DNA of 64,000 bases from Rattus norvegicus (Eukaryota; Chordata; Mammalia; Rodentia; Muridae). The position numbers and the translations under genes were made by a program. Where the stretch lies: NCBI RefSeq assembly GCF_036323735.1, contig NC_086034.1, forward strand, positions 72,841,939 through 72,905,938, given 5' to 3'. The notes beneath the pieces were generated by a model. The model saw only the letters and a list, made by a program, of their open reading frames with translations, did no database searches and had not been told where the DNA came from. Shown here piece by piece: positions 11,499-23,575 of this stretch (its first letter is position 1; each line of letters begins with the position of its first letter).

Positions 11499-11600
11499 GG
11501 GGTTGGGGATTTAGCTCAGTGGTAGAGCGCTTGCCTAGGAAGCGCAAGGCCCTGGGTTCGGTCCCCAGCTCTGAAAAAAAGAACCAAAAAAAAAAAAAAA
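11499..11600 (+). mobile_element. ID SINE with 15-bp TSD
   Basis: Starts GGGGTTGGGGATTTAGCTCA, has intact A and B boxes and an A-rich tail. It is bounded on both sides by AAAAGCTCATTACTC, a perfect target-site duplication, so a young insertion. Confidence 0.97.
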
Positions 11601-11715
11601 AAAGCTCATTACTCAGTGATGAAGAGTAGACAACAAAAGAAGAAACTGAGAAATTAAAAATTATTGGTAAATGAACCACCAAAGCTGTCCAACTGAAACT
11701 TATGATAAGCAATCG

Positions 11716-11840
11716 TTACCATCCTGTAACTCTAGCTGCAGGGGAACTGGTGCCCTCTTCTGGTCTCTGTGGGTACCCACACTCACATGCACATACCCCT
11801 TTCCCCACACCTACACGTGTTTACAAAAAAAAAAAAAAAT
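11716..11840 (+). mobile_element. B3 SINE fragment
   Basis: CTGTAACTCTAGCTGCAGGG, CCCTCTTCTGGTCTCTGTGG and ACTCACATGCACATACCC followed by an A-run: 3' part of a B3/B2-type SINE. Confidence 0.65.
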
Positions 11841-11849
11841 TCACGTATT

Positions 11850-14800
11850 TTGGGCTGGAGATCTGGTTTAGCTATTAGGAGTACGTACTCCAGTCACACA
11901 TCATTAAGATGTAATAGCTGAAACAGAAGGTACCAGATGAGTGTCTAGTGGTTCGGGACCCATGCTAGCCTCCTTGGCATAAGGATGACTCTACACTGAT
12001 GCCTATAGCCTTATCCATTTAACCAAGATGCACTTTTAAGTTGAACATGTTGTACTAAGGGACCTCAAGGGTTAGCTGTTGGCCAGTGTTGCTTTTCACC
12101 TCATGTGACAAACACTTCTGAGGAACTCACTTTTGTGGCCTTGTCTCTTTCCTGAAGACCCCACCACAGACTTTGGAATACTTCTGAGGCTTTATATAGC
12201 ATATTTCCCATATCTCTACCTCAAGGATGATGTCAATCTCTTCTGCTGACTAAAACCCATTGGTACAATAAACTGTGCAAGACCAAGTTCACATGGGGAG
12301 TGACTGGAAGCATCAGTGAGTCGAGGTACCAATGTCTAGTTCCAGACTATATAAAAAGCCTGTATATAAGTGGCTTATATTATATACTCCACAGAATTTC
12401 TAGTCCAACACTCTTCTGTCTACCGTGCTAGCCATGGTTCCAATATATCCCTTGAAAAGCATGTGTGGACATTTAATTCAGTGCAGTGCTGTTAGGTGGT
12501 GGGACATTAGTTATGGGACATCCTTCTCAATCAAAAGCCCATTCTTATGGATGATGACAGAATGACCCATTTATGGATGTTCCACTCATGACTAATGGGG
12601 ACGAATCTGCAGCCTAAGAGTTTCTGATGAGAGCAGAGAGCTACAACTAATCTACAATGTTTCTTTGCGGCAGGTCAAGTTCATCAACAGTTACTGTTGG
12701 CCTCCTATGCTGGTTTAATTGTTAAAAAGTTGATTGACACATTGGTGAGATCCAGCTACACAATGCTAGCAAGAGTTAGTGCAGAAAAAGAACCTGACTT
12801 GATTCTCTTCAATGCAAATATGTCTGGCTTGGCCAGGGGTTAATGTTGCTTACCCTTCAGGAACTTGACAGCCTGTCCCTGAGTTCAGTGTTCTAGTACC
12901 AAGGTATCTGTCTGATAGCTCAGAGGGGTTTTTGTGATGTTCCCTGTGGCTAAGGGGAGCAGAGCCATGTAATTCTCTCAGTACTAAATAACACTGAGGG
13001 CATGGAGAGACTGTGCATGTCCAGCCACACTTTACTGTATGTGTAAACTGCCTTGGGGCAACCACGCAGTTCAGGGGCAATGCCTTCTCTGTATGGAACT
13101 GCAGAAAGCAGAGTCTTTATCAATCTTTCCTCAGAGCCTTGTGCATTTAAGATCTGCATTTTGATGTGTGGTCTTTTTGTAACCTTGTCTTGAAAAGTCC
13201 CAGAGGGAACAGTCTGAGGCAGTGGCTTGTACGGTCTATTTTCAGGGGTTTCTAATGTCATTCCCAAATGGCTGCACACTGACTCTCTGGGTCCTAGGCA
13301 ACTACTCAGATGCCCTGAGTACTCTCTTACCTCATACCTGTCTGGAACATTCGTCTCCAAGGCTCAGAGTGGTGTCAATCCTCCTCTAGATTATGATGTC
13401 TGTTCAGAACCCCCTTCCCTGGTCATAACTGACACCCCTTCCTTACACTTCATATTTCCTATCTCCCCTGGCCTTTGCCCTGCTTTACATTCTTTCGATG
13501 TCACTAGTTACCCATGTTTAAATCAGTCACTGCTATACCCATGCACAGTGACCAGCACAGTATAGGTGTTCAGTTGCTCTTTCAGAGTGGACTCTACTTA
13601 TGGGAATCCTGTAATGGATGCCAGGCATCTGCTCACTGCCAAATAACTACTGAGCCATCACCAAGAGCTTAAAATGGATCCCGAGAGAGGGGCAATGCAT
13701 GAGATTTGGCTTAGACCTGAACAAACCTCGCATTCCTACCTGTCAGGAGCCATCATAGGACAAGCTAGTAACTAGCAGGTGATCTTCCTGAAATGACTTC
13801 GCGTTAGATTATATTTATGACGAAGCTCCCACAGGCAAAGCCCAGGAGTAAATCATTTTAGGAAAGATTCCTCCTGATATTAATATTATTTTCCTGTTAT
13901 TATTAAACACATATAACAACCACTAGGTATTAGCCCACCTCTTTTGAGCAGATCTCTGCAGATCTACGAAGATGCACTGTCTTATAGTTATGCTATATAG
14001 ACAAATAGATCATTTCTTAATTCTTAATGATGATCCTGTAAATATTCCTAAAATTGTATCAGTATTTATTAAGCTCTTTTATAGTGGGGCTGCTATTAAG
14101 TCCTTTCTTTCTTTCTTGTAGGTGCTATGACAGAAGATAAAATATCGACTGGGTTTATCTACACAAAACTTCACTAATTACTTAGTTATGGTTCTTAATT
14201 TTCAATGAACCTGTGGAGCTGTGACAGGTGGTGGATGTTTAGCCAGATTAAATACTCCTAATGGATATGTACATAAATATTCTCTTGTAAACGTCTATTT
14301 CAATTTATGATTTGATTTTATGTGTGAACTTGTGATGAACTTTTTAACATGTGATCATGTATTTTGAAAGACATATAAGTGGTGAGGTCAAAGAGAAGAG
14401 TCAGAGGAACTGGGCTGAGGAGAATTGTCTAGACAGAACTGAACTCAAGAACTTACAAGTATAGGCTTAGCATTGGGAGAAGAGGCATTGAGAGTAAGAG
14501 CATTATTGTGACATCAGAGCAGGAAGAGAGCAAGATCAGAAGGAGAATGCAGAGTGGAATAACTTAGAGACTATAGGTAACATAAGAGAGCAGTGTGCAG
14601 AATGCAGAGGGAAAGAGGAAAAAAGAAGCTGGAGAGAGCAGAGACAGCTGGCAGGTTTTTCCTTACCATGGGACAGAACAGGTCATTTCTTAATAACAAG
14701 GTGGCTTAGTCTTATTAAAAGGAACAAGCTTTCTTCTTACAAACTTGGGTTTAATTAATTTAGCATTAAAAGGGTAGAAGCTTTTTCTTTCTCTATGCAA

Positions 14801-14923
14801 TAAAGACTGGAGCTCAGCTTTTATCCAGAATGAGTGAGTTCTTTCTGCACTGGTACTTGGTCTTTTGCTCCAAATGCATATGTAAGTATGGATGTGTGTG
14901 TGCAGGTATGTAATTGTGTGAGA

Positions 14924-14957
<34 letters not shown>

Positions 14958-15285
14958 GTATGCAATTATGAGACTGTATGCAAGCCGAGCCCAACTCTTT
15001 TGAATAAAATGTATAAATGCACATGTGTGAACCTGTACATGAAGTTATATGAGTTTATGCATATTTGCTTATGTAAAAGCTTTTCCTTCCGTGAGTGTTA
15101 TTCTCCTCTCCTGGTTCAACAGAAGTTTATTGCTCCAAAGAGAAGAGTGAGAGAAAAAAATTCCCTTGACCCACTTAGGATCTTTCAGCTTTTTCCCTTT
15201 TTCTTAGATAACTTTCATAGGAAACTTTTACAATTTCCTGGACACTCTTCCTAGTTGCCTCCAGGTCAAGATATAGAGCTCTCAA
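11850..15285. other. Kcnu1 intron between 8592 and 15622
   Basis: AT-rich intronic DNA. (GT)n at 14926-14955 and a purine-rich stretch at 14380-14660 look like old repeat remnants. I see no exon, and the reading frames here carry no recognisable domain. Confidence 0.4.
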
Positions 15286-15289
15286 CACC

Positions 15290-15432
15290 TTCCCTAGCTC
15301 ATGCTTCCCACCATAATGATAATGGATGGAACCACTGAACCAGTAAGCCAGCCCCAATTAAATGTTGTCCTTTATAATAGAGTTGCCTTGGTCATGTCTC
15401 TTCATAGCAATGGAAACCCTGACTGAGGCAGT
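15290..15432 (+). repeat. 3' end of the unnamed dispersed repeat
   Basis: Contains GATGGAACCACTGAACCAGT, CCAGCCCCAATTAAATGTT and GAGTTGCCTTGGTCATG, shared with 34690-35045, 40195-40480 and 52811-53265. Confidence 0.65.
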
Positions 15433-15621
15433 TCCCAACCCCCAGACATCTGGGGACCGTTTCACACCAGGATTGTAATTTTAAAACTGCGAAGGTGTGA
15501 AAATCTGAAATAATGCCTGTAGGGCTATCTTCAGGGAATCTTTAAAGGGGTTAGAACGGTGAGCGGTGACCTCTCCATGAGGGACTTGCTCCCGGGGGCT
15601 CCCTGGCTCATCTGCACCTAC

Positions 15622-15761
15622 CGTGGCCAGGAGAGAATCCAAGAAGGTGCCCGAAAAGACAGTACCCGTAGAGAAGGCAGTGCTGAGGTGCAAGCTTGTT
15701 CCTTTGATCGCTTCGTCCAGTCCATCCATCTGCTCAATAAAGTGGATGTTGGAGGGATTCT
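15622..15761 (-). CDS. Kcnu1: Kcnu1 exon: region of the Slo1 calcium bowl
   Basis: 140 nt, 46 whole codons. Reads NPSNIHFIEQMDGLDEAIKG, then TSLHLSTAFSTGTVFSGTFL and DSLLAT. Slo1 carries a run of five Asp at the aligned place; this sequence has only scattered acids, consistent with Slo3 being Ca2+-insensitive. Acceptor CTTGCAG|AGAATC, donor CCACG|GTAGGT. Confidence 0.96.
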
Positions 15762-15972
15762 CTGCAAGACAACAAGATTGAAAGGCAGGGCCAGTGCACC
15801 TGGCAGATGAGAGATCTCTGCCTGCATTCCTACGTTCAGTCCTCTGTGGCAGACCAAAGCTCTGAAGGAGAGAGCGCCCCATGGACTTTTCTTCCTTTCA
15901 CCCCAAAGAAGTCAGTAAACTGCTTGTCTGACTAAGAGCTGTTTGAGCCAAGAGTTTTCATTTAAAAGGCCA

Positions 15973-16200
15973 TGGGGCTGAAAAGACAGCTCAGCAATTA
16001 AGAGCACCGGCTGTTCTTCCAGAGGTCCTGGGTTTATTTCCCAGCATCCACCTGGTGGATCACAACGGTCTGGAACTCCACTTCCAGGAAATCCACACTC
16101 TCCTTTTGGCCTCTGTGAGCCTCAGGCATGTGCCCGATACACAGACATGCAGACAAAACACCCACACACATAAATTAAAATAATAATAAAAATTAAAACA
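15973..16200 (+). mobile_element. B3 SINE
   Basis: GGGGCTGAAAAGACAGCTCA, AATTAAGAGCACCGGCTGTT, ACTTCCAGGAAATCC and ACAAAACACCCACACACAT, ending in an A-rich tail. Divergent full-length B3. Confidence 0.85.
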
Positions 16201-17031
16201 ATGAGAAGCCCGGCATAGTAGTTTAATCTTTATAGTCCTAGTGCTGGAAATAAAAGGCAAGTGAACTCCTGGACCTCTCTGTCCAGCCACATTAGCTCAT
16301 TTGGTGAGTTCTAGGCCAATGAGAGATCTCATAAAAAAAAAAAAAGCAAAGCAGGGTGCAGAGAGAAGTCTTAGAGGATACGATGACTTCCTGCCAAGCT
16401 TGATGACCCAAGTTTGGTCCCGGAGACCCAAGTGGTAAAAGGAGAATTCCAACTGTTCCCTGCTGTCCTCTAACCTATACATATACACACACCATATGAC
16501 TTTGTCTTAACTCTGCTGGGTCACTTAAACCAGTGGCCTCAAATTCTTCCACATTCTTCCTTAGGTCTGCACATGTTATACCAAAGCCAGACCTGACCCT
16601 TTCCAGCGAAGAAGAGCTCGGACTGAGCAGTCAGCAGGTGACTTGCTAGCTAACGTGATGGCGGCTGTCTGCTTCCAGGTCTTTGGCTGTGGTCACACCT
16701 CATCTCCTGCCTGCCTCTCAATTATACACTCAATGCACTGCATGTTAGAAGTTAGAGATGGTTAAAATGGAAGGTATACAGTAAACTTGAAGTCATCTAA
16801 GCTTCTAGGTGATTGCAAGTTGACTGACAGATACTTAGAACAGGCTTCCATGGGTAGAACAGGCTTCAGCTGGGTAGAAGCACAATGGGGCATCCAAACT
16901 GCCCCCAAAAGGTTTCTGGGGCCCATTCTGGTTCCTTACTCTCCTAACTGTGGGTCTAGAAAGCACTTGAGACATCAGCTATGCACCATCATGGTTTCGC
17001 CCTTTAATATTCCGCTTGAAACCCAACTTAC

Positions 17032-17109
17032 TCAGTTCAGTGAGAATGGGGATCTGCTGGTATCTTTGCTTCCCTTCATATTTAGAAAAAGTAGGTGATG
17101 TATTTACTT
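17032..17109 (-). CDS. Kcnu1: Kcnu1 exon: linker ending PILTEL
   Basis: 78 nt. Completes Glu, then VNTSPTFSKYEGKQRYQQIP and ILTEL plus one base of Lys. Mouse Slo3 has KQRYKQIPILTELK here, and E-V at the start also matches. Acceptor TCTGTAG|AAGTAA, donor CTGA|GTAAGT. Preferred over a superficially similar frame at 17806-17842 because phase and conserved ILTELK fit. Confidence 0.93.
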
Positions 17110-17611
17110 CTACAGACAAAAAGGAGACAAGAAGCACAAATAAACAGCTCATAAAACTTAGTCAGATGTATGATAACTCCATAGGACCCAATGCTTTATC
17201 TCAGCAAAGTTACTTGCTGGTCCAGATCCCAAATTCAATTCCATATTAAGAAAAAAATATAATTGCCCCTTGACATCTACAAAGATTGGAGTCCCTGTAA
17301 ATACCAATCTTTGGATGTTCAAGCTCCCTTTTCAGAAAATACCATGGTTATTTGCATATCACCAAAGCACATTCTCCCAAGGACCTCATGCTACCTCAGA
17401 TGGCCTCTAATACCTAACGCAGTGTAAACAGCGATAATATGGAGGCTTAGAGAACAGCAGGGTAAGATTTGTGAATGTTTAGATGTTTAATATAGATGCA
17501 TGTTCCCTTGAATAGCTTCTGTCTCTGGTTGGGTTAAATCAATGGATGCAGAACAGGAGATTGACTGCATGACTATATTTGGTCTCTTCTTCTTCTTCTG
17601 AAAAGAGGGAT

Positions 17612-17732
<121 letters not shown>

Positions 17733-18049
17733 CCAAGCAGTAAGGTGTTAGTGTTTGAGTGATCTCTCAGCCATTCGGAGCCTCATGTCACTTTAATATT
17801 CTTACAGAATTTTTAGGGAAGGGATGAGTTGCCGTTGCTGTTCTGTGAGCACTCTGGAGACCCTACAACAGGTTTCTGCTCCTAAAGTTATCTGCCAGTC
17901 AAGATCCTCTTGGGGGTGTTGCTTGTGTCTCCCCCACTCTGAGAGCCTGCCTCTACCTGGAATGCCTTGGCATTCTGTAAGCAATGGTCTCTGATGGAAA
18001 AACTCACCATCGGAGTCCTGCAGCACAAGAAATTCAATTCTCATGTATG

Positions 18050-19120
18050 CTTACATGATTCAGCTCACTGCCTAGGTCTGTCAACCTTTCCCCCTGCAGT
18101 GTGGCAGATGGTAATCAGAGCTTCACTGGAAACCCTTCAAGCTTCCCATGGGTCTGTCCAGGAGGCCTGGTGCTCTTAGAGATCCTGTGGAGAGTCCTCA
18201 CTTCCGTCCACCTACCCCAACATCCTGGGGTGAATGACTACGGGGCAGTTAGTGTTGGCTTCCTATGTGAGTTTAGCAGACTGTCACGGTGTGGAAGATC
18301 TCATGGCTCTCCCAAAGGCTCCCAGACCATTGGAGGGTGTGTTTTTTGAGCACTGTGTAGTCAAATGCTGATTTCTATGCTGATTTCTATACCCGGAGAT
18401 CTGGCTGCAGTCGGCCTTTGCTGTTGTCTTTATTACAAAGCATCATCTCCCGACTGAGTGTTTGTGAAACACTGATCTCCACCAACCTCAGATTGGTGAA
18501 ATAAAGAGCTGAACAGCCTCTAGCTGAGGAGGAGAGCAAAAGGTGGGACTTCCACGACCACAGAGAGGGAGCGGGTCTCAGGGAGTGGGGACCAGGGGAG
18601 TGACCAATAGAAGACAAGTGTGGAGGAGGTGCCTAAGCGGACTAACACGACAAATAATGGGTAAGATATGGCTGGGAAGTAGGCCAGGTCGGTATTGTTG
18701 GGTCAGAAGAGCTGATATCTGCCCAGCTATAGAGTACCCGAAGCTTTTAATGACTATAAAGGCCTCCACATCGTTATTCAGAGCATAGAAAAGCCCCTAC
18801 TTTCACACCAGACATGAGGGTCAAATTTCCTCAGTCTCAGTACCACTGACCTTTATCTGGTGGGGCTGCCTGTGCACTGTGTGCCCTTAACAGCTAAACT
18901 CGGATAGCATCTCTCCAGTTATGACAAACAGAGCTGTCACCACTGACATAAATACAGAGAAGCGTGTCCACTATTCCACTGGTGTATTATGGGCCAGCCT
19001 CTAGCTCCTGGCAGAGAGCCTAACACCCCACAGGAAATCAGCATCTTTTTGCTGAATTAGTAAAAGATGGAAAATCACTAGCTATGACAAACAAACAAAC
19101 AAACAAACAACAAACAAAAA
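18050..19120. other. Kcnu1 intron between 17109 and 19883
   Basis: Unique-looking intron with a short (CAAA)n at 19087-19115. No exon supported. Confidence 0.4.
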
Positions 19121-19125
19121 CATTC

Positions 19126-19245
19126 GGTTGAGCATGGTGAGCACACCTCTAACTTCAGCACTCAGGAGGCAGAGGCAGGTGGACCTCTGTGAGTTCAAGG
19201 CCAGCCTGGTCTGCAGAGTGAGACAGAGTGTCTCAAAAAAATTAG
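19126..19245 (+). mobile_element. B1 SINE
   Basis: GGTTGAGCATGGTGAGCACA, CAGCACTCAGGAGGCAGAGG and GAGTTCAAGGCCAGCCTGGT, then an A-run. Truncated, moderately diverged B1. Confidence 0.9.
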
Positions 19246-19325
19246 CCAGGACAGAGTGAGACAGTGTCTCAAAAAAAAATTAGAATTTTTTTAAAAATAT
19301 TTCTAACTTATAAAGGAAGTTAAGG

Positions 19326-19433
19326 GTTTTTTTTTTCTTTTTTCTTTTTTCTTTTTTTAGGAGCAGGGGACTGAACCCAGGACCTTGCGCTTGCTAGGCA
19401 AGCACTCTACCACTGAGCTAAATCCCCAACCCC
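19326..19433 (-). mobile_element. ID SINE, minus, 10-bp TSD
   Basis: T-rich tail, then GACTGAACCCAGGACCTTGC and GAGCTAAATCCCCAACCCC. GAAGTTAAGG flanks both ends. Confidence 0.95.
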
Positions 19434-19882
19434 GAAGTTAAGGTTTTAAAACAATGACTGAATAATGTCTATAAGAATCAATGATTATTGGTTAATATCT
19501 CTTAATGTCATAATATGGTAGAAGCTATGCGTTCCAATATTGCCAAAATTTTATCCAGTGACGAACAAAATTATTTTCCAATCATAGCAAAAAACAATGC
19601 CTCTTACATTTCAGTGTTTTTTTTTTTTCTATTATAAAATAAGAAACCAGTGTATGTGGATTCCACTTAAGGAGGGATATAGGTTTTTATTTTCCTAAGA
19701 ATTCCAGGGGAAATAACGGTTATTACTAAAACTATAACTGGTTATTAGTATTGTCAGAGTCAGAGAATCTGAGACAGCTGTTCCCAGCCTCCTTCCTCCT
19801 CACGACTCAAGTGTTGGTAGAAGGTGAGTTGCCTTTCCTTACTGCCCCCTCCCAGGCTCTTCCTCTCTGGAGTTGTTCTGAC

Positions 19883-20069
19883 CTTTCTTTGAAGACCCTG
19901 ACATAGGGCAGCTGATCCGCAGGGCCTGGATGTTGAGGGTGGCCATGATGGTCTCAGTGTCCACCAGAAGCTGGCTGCTCAGTGCCTTGTAAGGGGTGGC
20001 TAAGATAACACACATAGAACACTGCTCTACATTGACTGCATGCAGATCTCCAGTATAGAGCGCAGATCC
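19883..20069 (-). CDS. Kcnu1: Kcnu1 exon: RCK2, GDLHAVNVEQCSMCVIL
   Basis: 187 nt. Reads GSALYTGDLHAVNVEQCSMC, VILATPYKALSSQLLVDTE and IMATLNIQALRISCPMSGSS. Parallel to Slo1 ADLRAVNINLCDMCVILSA. Acceptor CCATAG|GGATCT. The donor AAAG|GTCAGA is the weakest canonical site in the gene (C at +3), but the next exon fits it in phase. Confidence 0.94.
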
Positions 20070-20199
20070 CTATGGAGAGAATTTCATGTAGTGAAGGGAT
20101 TGTCAAAAGACCATCATGGTTCGTGGTGCTGGGCCATTCTGGGTGGTGCAGCTTTTTGCTAAAGTCTCTTCTGGCTTGACTAAAATGTAGTTATCAGTT

Positions 20200-20910
20200 A
20201 TCTGATACTGTGTTGATCAACAGTTACTTACACATCATAGTCCAGGGGAGAAGGAAGTCAAGGTAGGAACTCATGCAAGGCAGGAATCCAGAGGCAGGAA
20301 CTGAAGCGGAGGCCATTGAGGAGTGCTTCTTGACAGGTTACTCCTCAAAGGTTGCTTGGCCTGCTATCTTACAGTGCCCAGGGCCACCAGTCCAGAGGAG
20401 GGACTATCCAAAGTGGCCTTCCCACATCAATCACCAATCATGAAAATATACCACAGGCTTTTTTTCTGGTGGGGGCATTTTCTCATTTAAGGTTCCCTCT
20501 TCCCAAATGATTGATTGCAGCTTGTGTCAAGCTGACAAAAACTAGCCAGCACAACTGACCCCTTGTCAGCTCGACACACAGACACATTGCTTATTGATTC
20601 ATACCGTTCCTTTCTTGTTCACCCTCCAAAATTCATATATCGCAATATAAAACATGAATGATTTTTAAAAGTCGCCCAGTCTTTAAAAATTCAGTCCCTT
20701 TAAAACATCCCTAGTCCCTGTCCATACTCGAAACCTCTGCAAAATATCCAAAATCTCTTATCCATGAGTCCTATATAATAAAATGTAAATACTCTCTTAC
20801 TCCAAGAAGAATCAGAACATAGAATCAAGTCAAATCGAAACGAAGCCCAATCCTGTATAATTCAGACTTCTGGAATGATCACACAGGCTCCAAGGGGCTT
20901 GGGACAGAAC
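20200..20910. repeat. Unnamed dispersed repeat, part 1
   Basis: Contains GCTTGTGTCAAGCTGACAAA and AACTAGCCAGCACAACTGAC, a text shared with 31113-31510 in opposite orientation. Continues after the L1/ID insertion at about 21400. Confidence 0.6.
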
Positions 20911-20914
20911 ACAG

Positions 20915-21280
20915 GACTCTCAGAGAAAGAACTCGAAGAGCTTGAAGGAGCTCGAGACCCCATATGAACAACAGTGCCAAGCAACCAGAGCTTCCAGGGA
21001 CTAAGCCATTACCCAAAGACTATACATGGACTGACCCTGGACTCTGACCTCATAGGTAGCAATGAATAGCCTAGTAAGAGCACCAGTGGAAGGGGAAGCC
21101 CTGGGTCCTGCTAAGACTGAACCCCCAGTGAACTAGATTGTTGGGGGGAGGGCGGCAATGGGGGGAGGAGGGGGAGGGGAATACCCATCAACAAGGGGAG
21201 GGGGAGGGATTAGGGGGATGATTGCCCAGAAACGGGGAAAGGGAATAACACTCGAAATGTAAATAAGAAATACTCAAGTT
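20915..21280 (+). mobile_element. Rat L1 3' UTR
   Basis: GACCCCATATGAACAACAGT, CTATACATGGACTGACCCTG, AACCCCCAGTGAACTAGATT, a G-rich tract and CGAAATGTAAATAAG. It is the complement of the 3' end of the L1 at 60320-60660. 5'-truncated copy. Confidence 0.92.
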
Positions 21281-21384
21281 GGGGCTGGGGATTTAGCTCA
21301 GTGGTAGAGCGCTTACCTAGGAAGCGCAAGGCCCTGGGTTCGATCCCCAGCTCCGAAAAAAAAGAACCAAAAAAAAAAAAAAAA
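21281..21384 (+). mobile_element. ID SINE inserted in an L1 tail, TSD present
   Basis: Full-length ID with A-rich tail, flanked by GAAATACTCAAGTT on both sides. It splits the terminal bases of the L1 3' end, so it is younger than that L1. Confidence 0.97.
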
Positions 21385-21399
21385 AGAAATACTCAAGTT

Positions 21400-21960
21400 A
21401 ATAAAAACAAAAAACAGAAACAAAAAACACAGGACTCGCCTCATGGGTTCAGGCCAGCTCCACTCTAATGCTGCTCCTGTACCTGGTGGTTGTCCTAGGG
21501 AATGGAATTTCCCATCTAGGAATGTCCTGCTGCAACTGGGTTGTACTCTCACCAATAGCCCTTCTGAGGCTCTCTTCAGGGACTCTAACATGCTATATGG
21601 TGCTAAGACTCAGCTTCTCTCTATGATTCCTTCAATCCCAAGACTGAGGCTGCATCTTCACCTCTACTGGCCTCTCACGACGACAGTCTCCACAACCCCT
21701 TCCAAACCGGTGCTATGAAAGAGAATCTTACACCTTGCCAAGTTCAAATGCCTGCATAAGGTGTAGCCTTGGCCTGCTCAGAACCACAGCTTCTATGTGC
21801 TGAGCCCAAGGAGATGATCCCACACTCACGACCCTCAACGATGCTGGTCCCTTCGGAATCACCACCTGTTTCTCAGCTCCAGTGCACCAGGATCAGCTGA
21901 CCCAGTAAAGCAAACATTTCAGCATAGTGGTTCTGGTCTCTTCCTAACCACTGCCAATTC
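21400..21960. repeat. Unnamed dispersed repeat, part 2
   Basis: Matches the text at about 780-1100 of the window (for example GATGCTGGTCCCTTCGGAAT against GATGCTGGTCTCTTC...). Remainder of the repeat interrupted at about 20910. Confidence 0.55.
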
Positions 21961-22533
21961 TAGAACCCTAGTCACCAGAACCACAGGTTCTTAAAACACC
22001 AAGTATCAAATAGCGCCAAAAGAGTCTTTAATGGACTCTCCAAACTCCTTCTGAGATTCCACAAGCCTCCATCGGCTATACTCCTCCCAATGACATCTTC
22101 AAAGTTCCAACAACGTCCATTAAGCTTTGAACACTCAATGGCTTCTTGGCTCAAAGTTCCAAGGTCTTTCCACAGCCCTCTCCCAAATATGGTCAGATCC
22201 ATCACAGCAATACCATGCACATTGATCATTGTGTCTAACATTGATCATCCCAGACACTAAATGAAGCTGCAGAGACTTCTGGGTACCTTCTCTCCTGTTG
22301 TGCAGAATGAAGCCAGGAGGAACAGGGAGCTTTATGGTGGCTTCTTTTAAAAACAAAAACAAAAACAAAAACAAAATCCAATTTGCTTTCTAGAGAGCCA
22401 GTATTTCTTACATGTTGCCAGCATTATTTCATTCAAGATTAAAATGCATTTCATAGTGTATATTATGATTTTTTCATCCAAGGAAATGGTGGCATGGCTT
22501 TGAATACATACCTCTGAAAGCGAAATACAAAAA

Positions 22534-22534
<1 letters not shown>

Positions 22535-22579
<45 letters not shown>
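22535..22579. repeat. (TAA)n microsatellite
   Basis: About 14 perfect AAT units. Confidence 0.95.
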
Positions 22580-22614
22580 ATAAAAAATCGGCAAAACACT
22601 ACACACTCACTCCG

Positions 22615-23110
22615 TGTTCTGTCTTGGCTCATTCTTCTGCTTCTGGAACAGAATGCCAGACTGAGTAATTTACAAAGAAAAGAAACTGATTTCTCATAAT
22701 TGTGCAGTCTAGGAAATCCAAGATGGTAGGACTAATCGTACGAGGGCCTTCCTGCTGCATCACAGTGTGGTGGGGAGACCACATGGCACTGAGGACAGAG
22801 CATGAGGCCAACTGCCCCTCGCGTCAGGTACCCACTCCCTGAGCAGCTCGCCCCGTCCTCAGGGAGCAGCGTCACCACATCCGTGGGAGCAGAGCCCTCA
22901 TACCCAGTCACCTCCTTTAGGGCCCACCTCTCAGCACAGTCACAATGGCAAAACGCCAGTCCAACCACGGGTCCATTCCAGTGGAGACCCAGCCCCTTGC
23001 CAGCTCCTCCCTGTGGGGGCCCATGTGAGGCTGTGTTCCATGTAAGATGTGTCCAGAAAAGATGGGAAGCCCAGGGCCCAAAGGCCCAGCCAGCACCACC
23101 ACCTCAGGTT
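22615..23110. repeat. Probable old mammalian dispersed repeat
   Basis: Contains GACTGAGTAATTTACAAAGA and CAAGATGGTAGGACTAATCG style text resembling an old mammalian-wide interspersed repeat. GC-rich, with chance open frames on both strands. Family not named. Confidence 0.35.
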
Positions 23111-23314
23111 TGACCACTAAGGGAAAAGCAGACTCACAAGCACAGAAAAAAAAATCTCATTTGTACACAGACCACAAAACATGGTGGCTGAACACATACT
23201 TGGGAGCTGTGATGTTTGGATAAATTCTCCTCTTTGCATTCATGTTCTGTGATATTGGACAAGCTACCTACTTGGAGACCTACTGCTCCCACACCTGACA
23301 TTCAGCACTTTTAT

Positions 23315-23419
23315 CTTTTTTTTTTTTCTTTTTTTCTTTGTTTTCGGAGCTGGGGACCGAACCCAGGGCCTTGCGCTCGCTAGGCAAGCGCTCTACCGCT
23401 GAGCTAAATCCCCAACCCC
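23315..23419 (-). mobile_element. ID SINE, minus, imperfect 18-bp TSD
   Basis: Complete ID. Flanks are GACATTCAGCACTTTTAT and GACATTTAACACTTTTAT, two mismatches, so somewhat older than the perfect-TSD copies. 157 bp from the exon at 23576. Confidence 0.95.
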
Positions 23420-23575
23420 GACATTTAACACTTTTATACTCTACCCCGCTTGACTATGAATATAGGTAAACTGTTCAGCTGGTCTGTCGCATAGTAGGTA
23501 CCATATAACTGTAAACTACAAATATTATTCCTATTATTAATAATGGTAGTACTCTTATCCTCATGTGATACTTAC

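Noticed and set aside
11499..11572. tRNA-Ala-like genes at the many ID positions
   Set aside because: A and B boxes are ID/BC1-type, followed by A-rich tails and flanked by TSDs; these are SINEs, not tRNA genes.
17802..17842. A minus-strand frame reading EQQRQLIPSLKIL after a possible acceptor, resembling the Slo3 KQRYKQIPIL segment
   Set aside because: Its donor would leave the wrong phase for the next exon. A far better match with correct phase and ILTEL exists at 17032-17109.
22802..23113. GC-rich open frame MRPTAPRVRYPLPEQLAP...
   Set aside because: Lies in DNA that looks like an old dispersed repeat and is overlapped by another open frame on the opposite strand; no domain or splice support.
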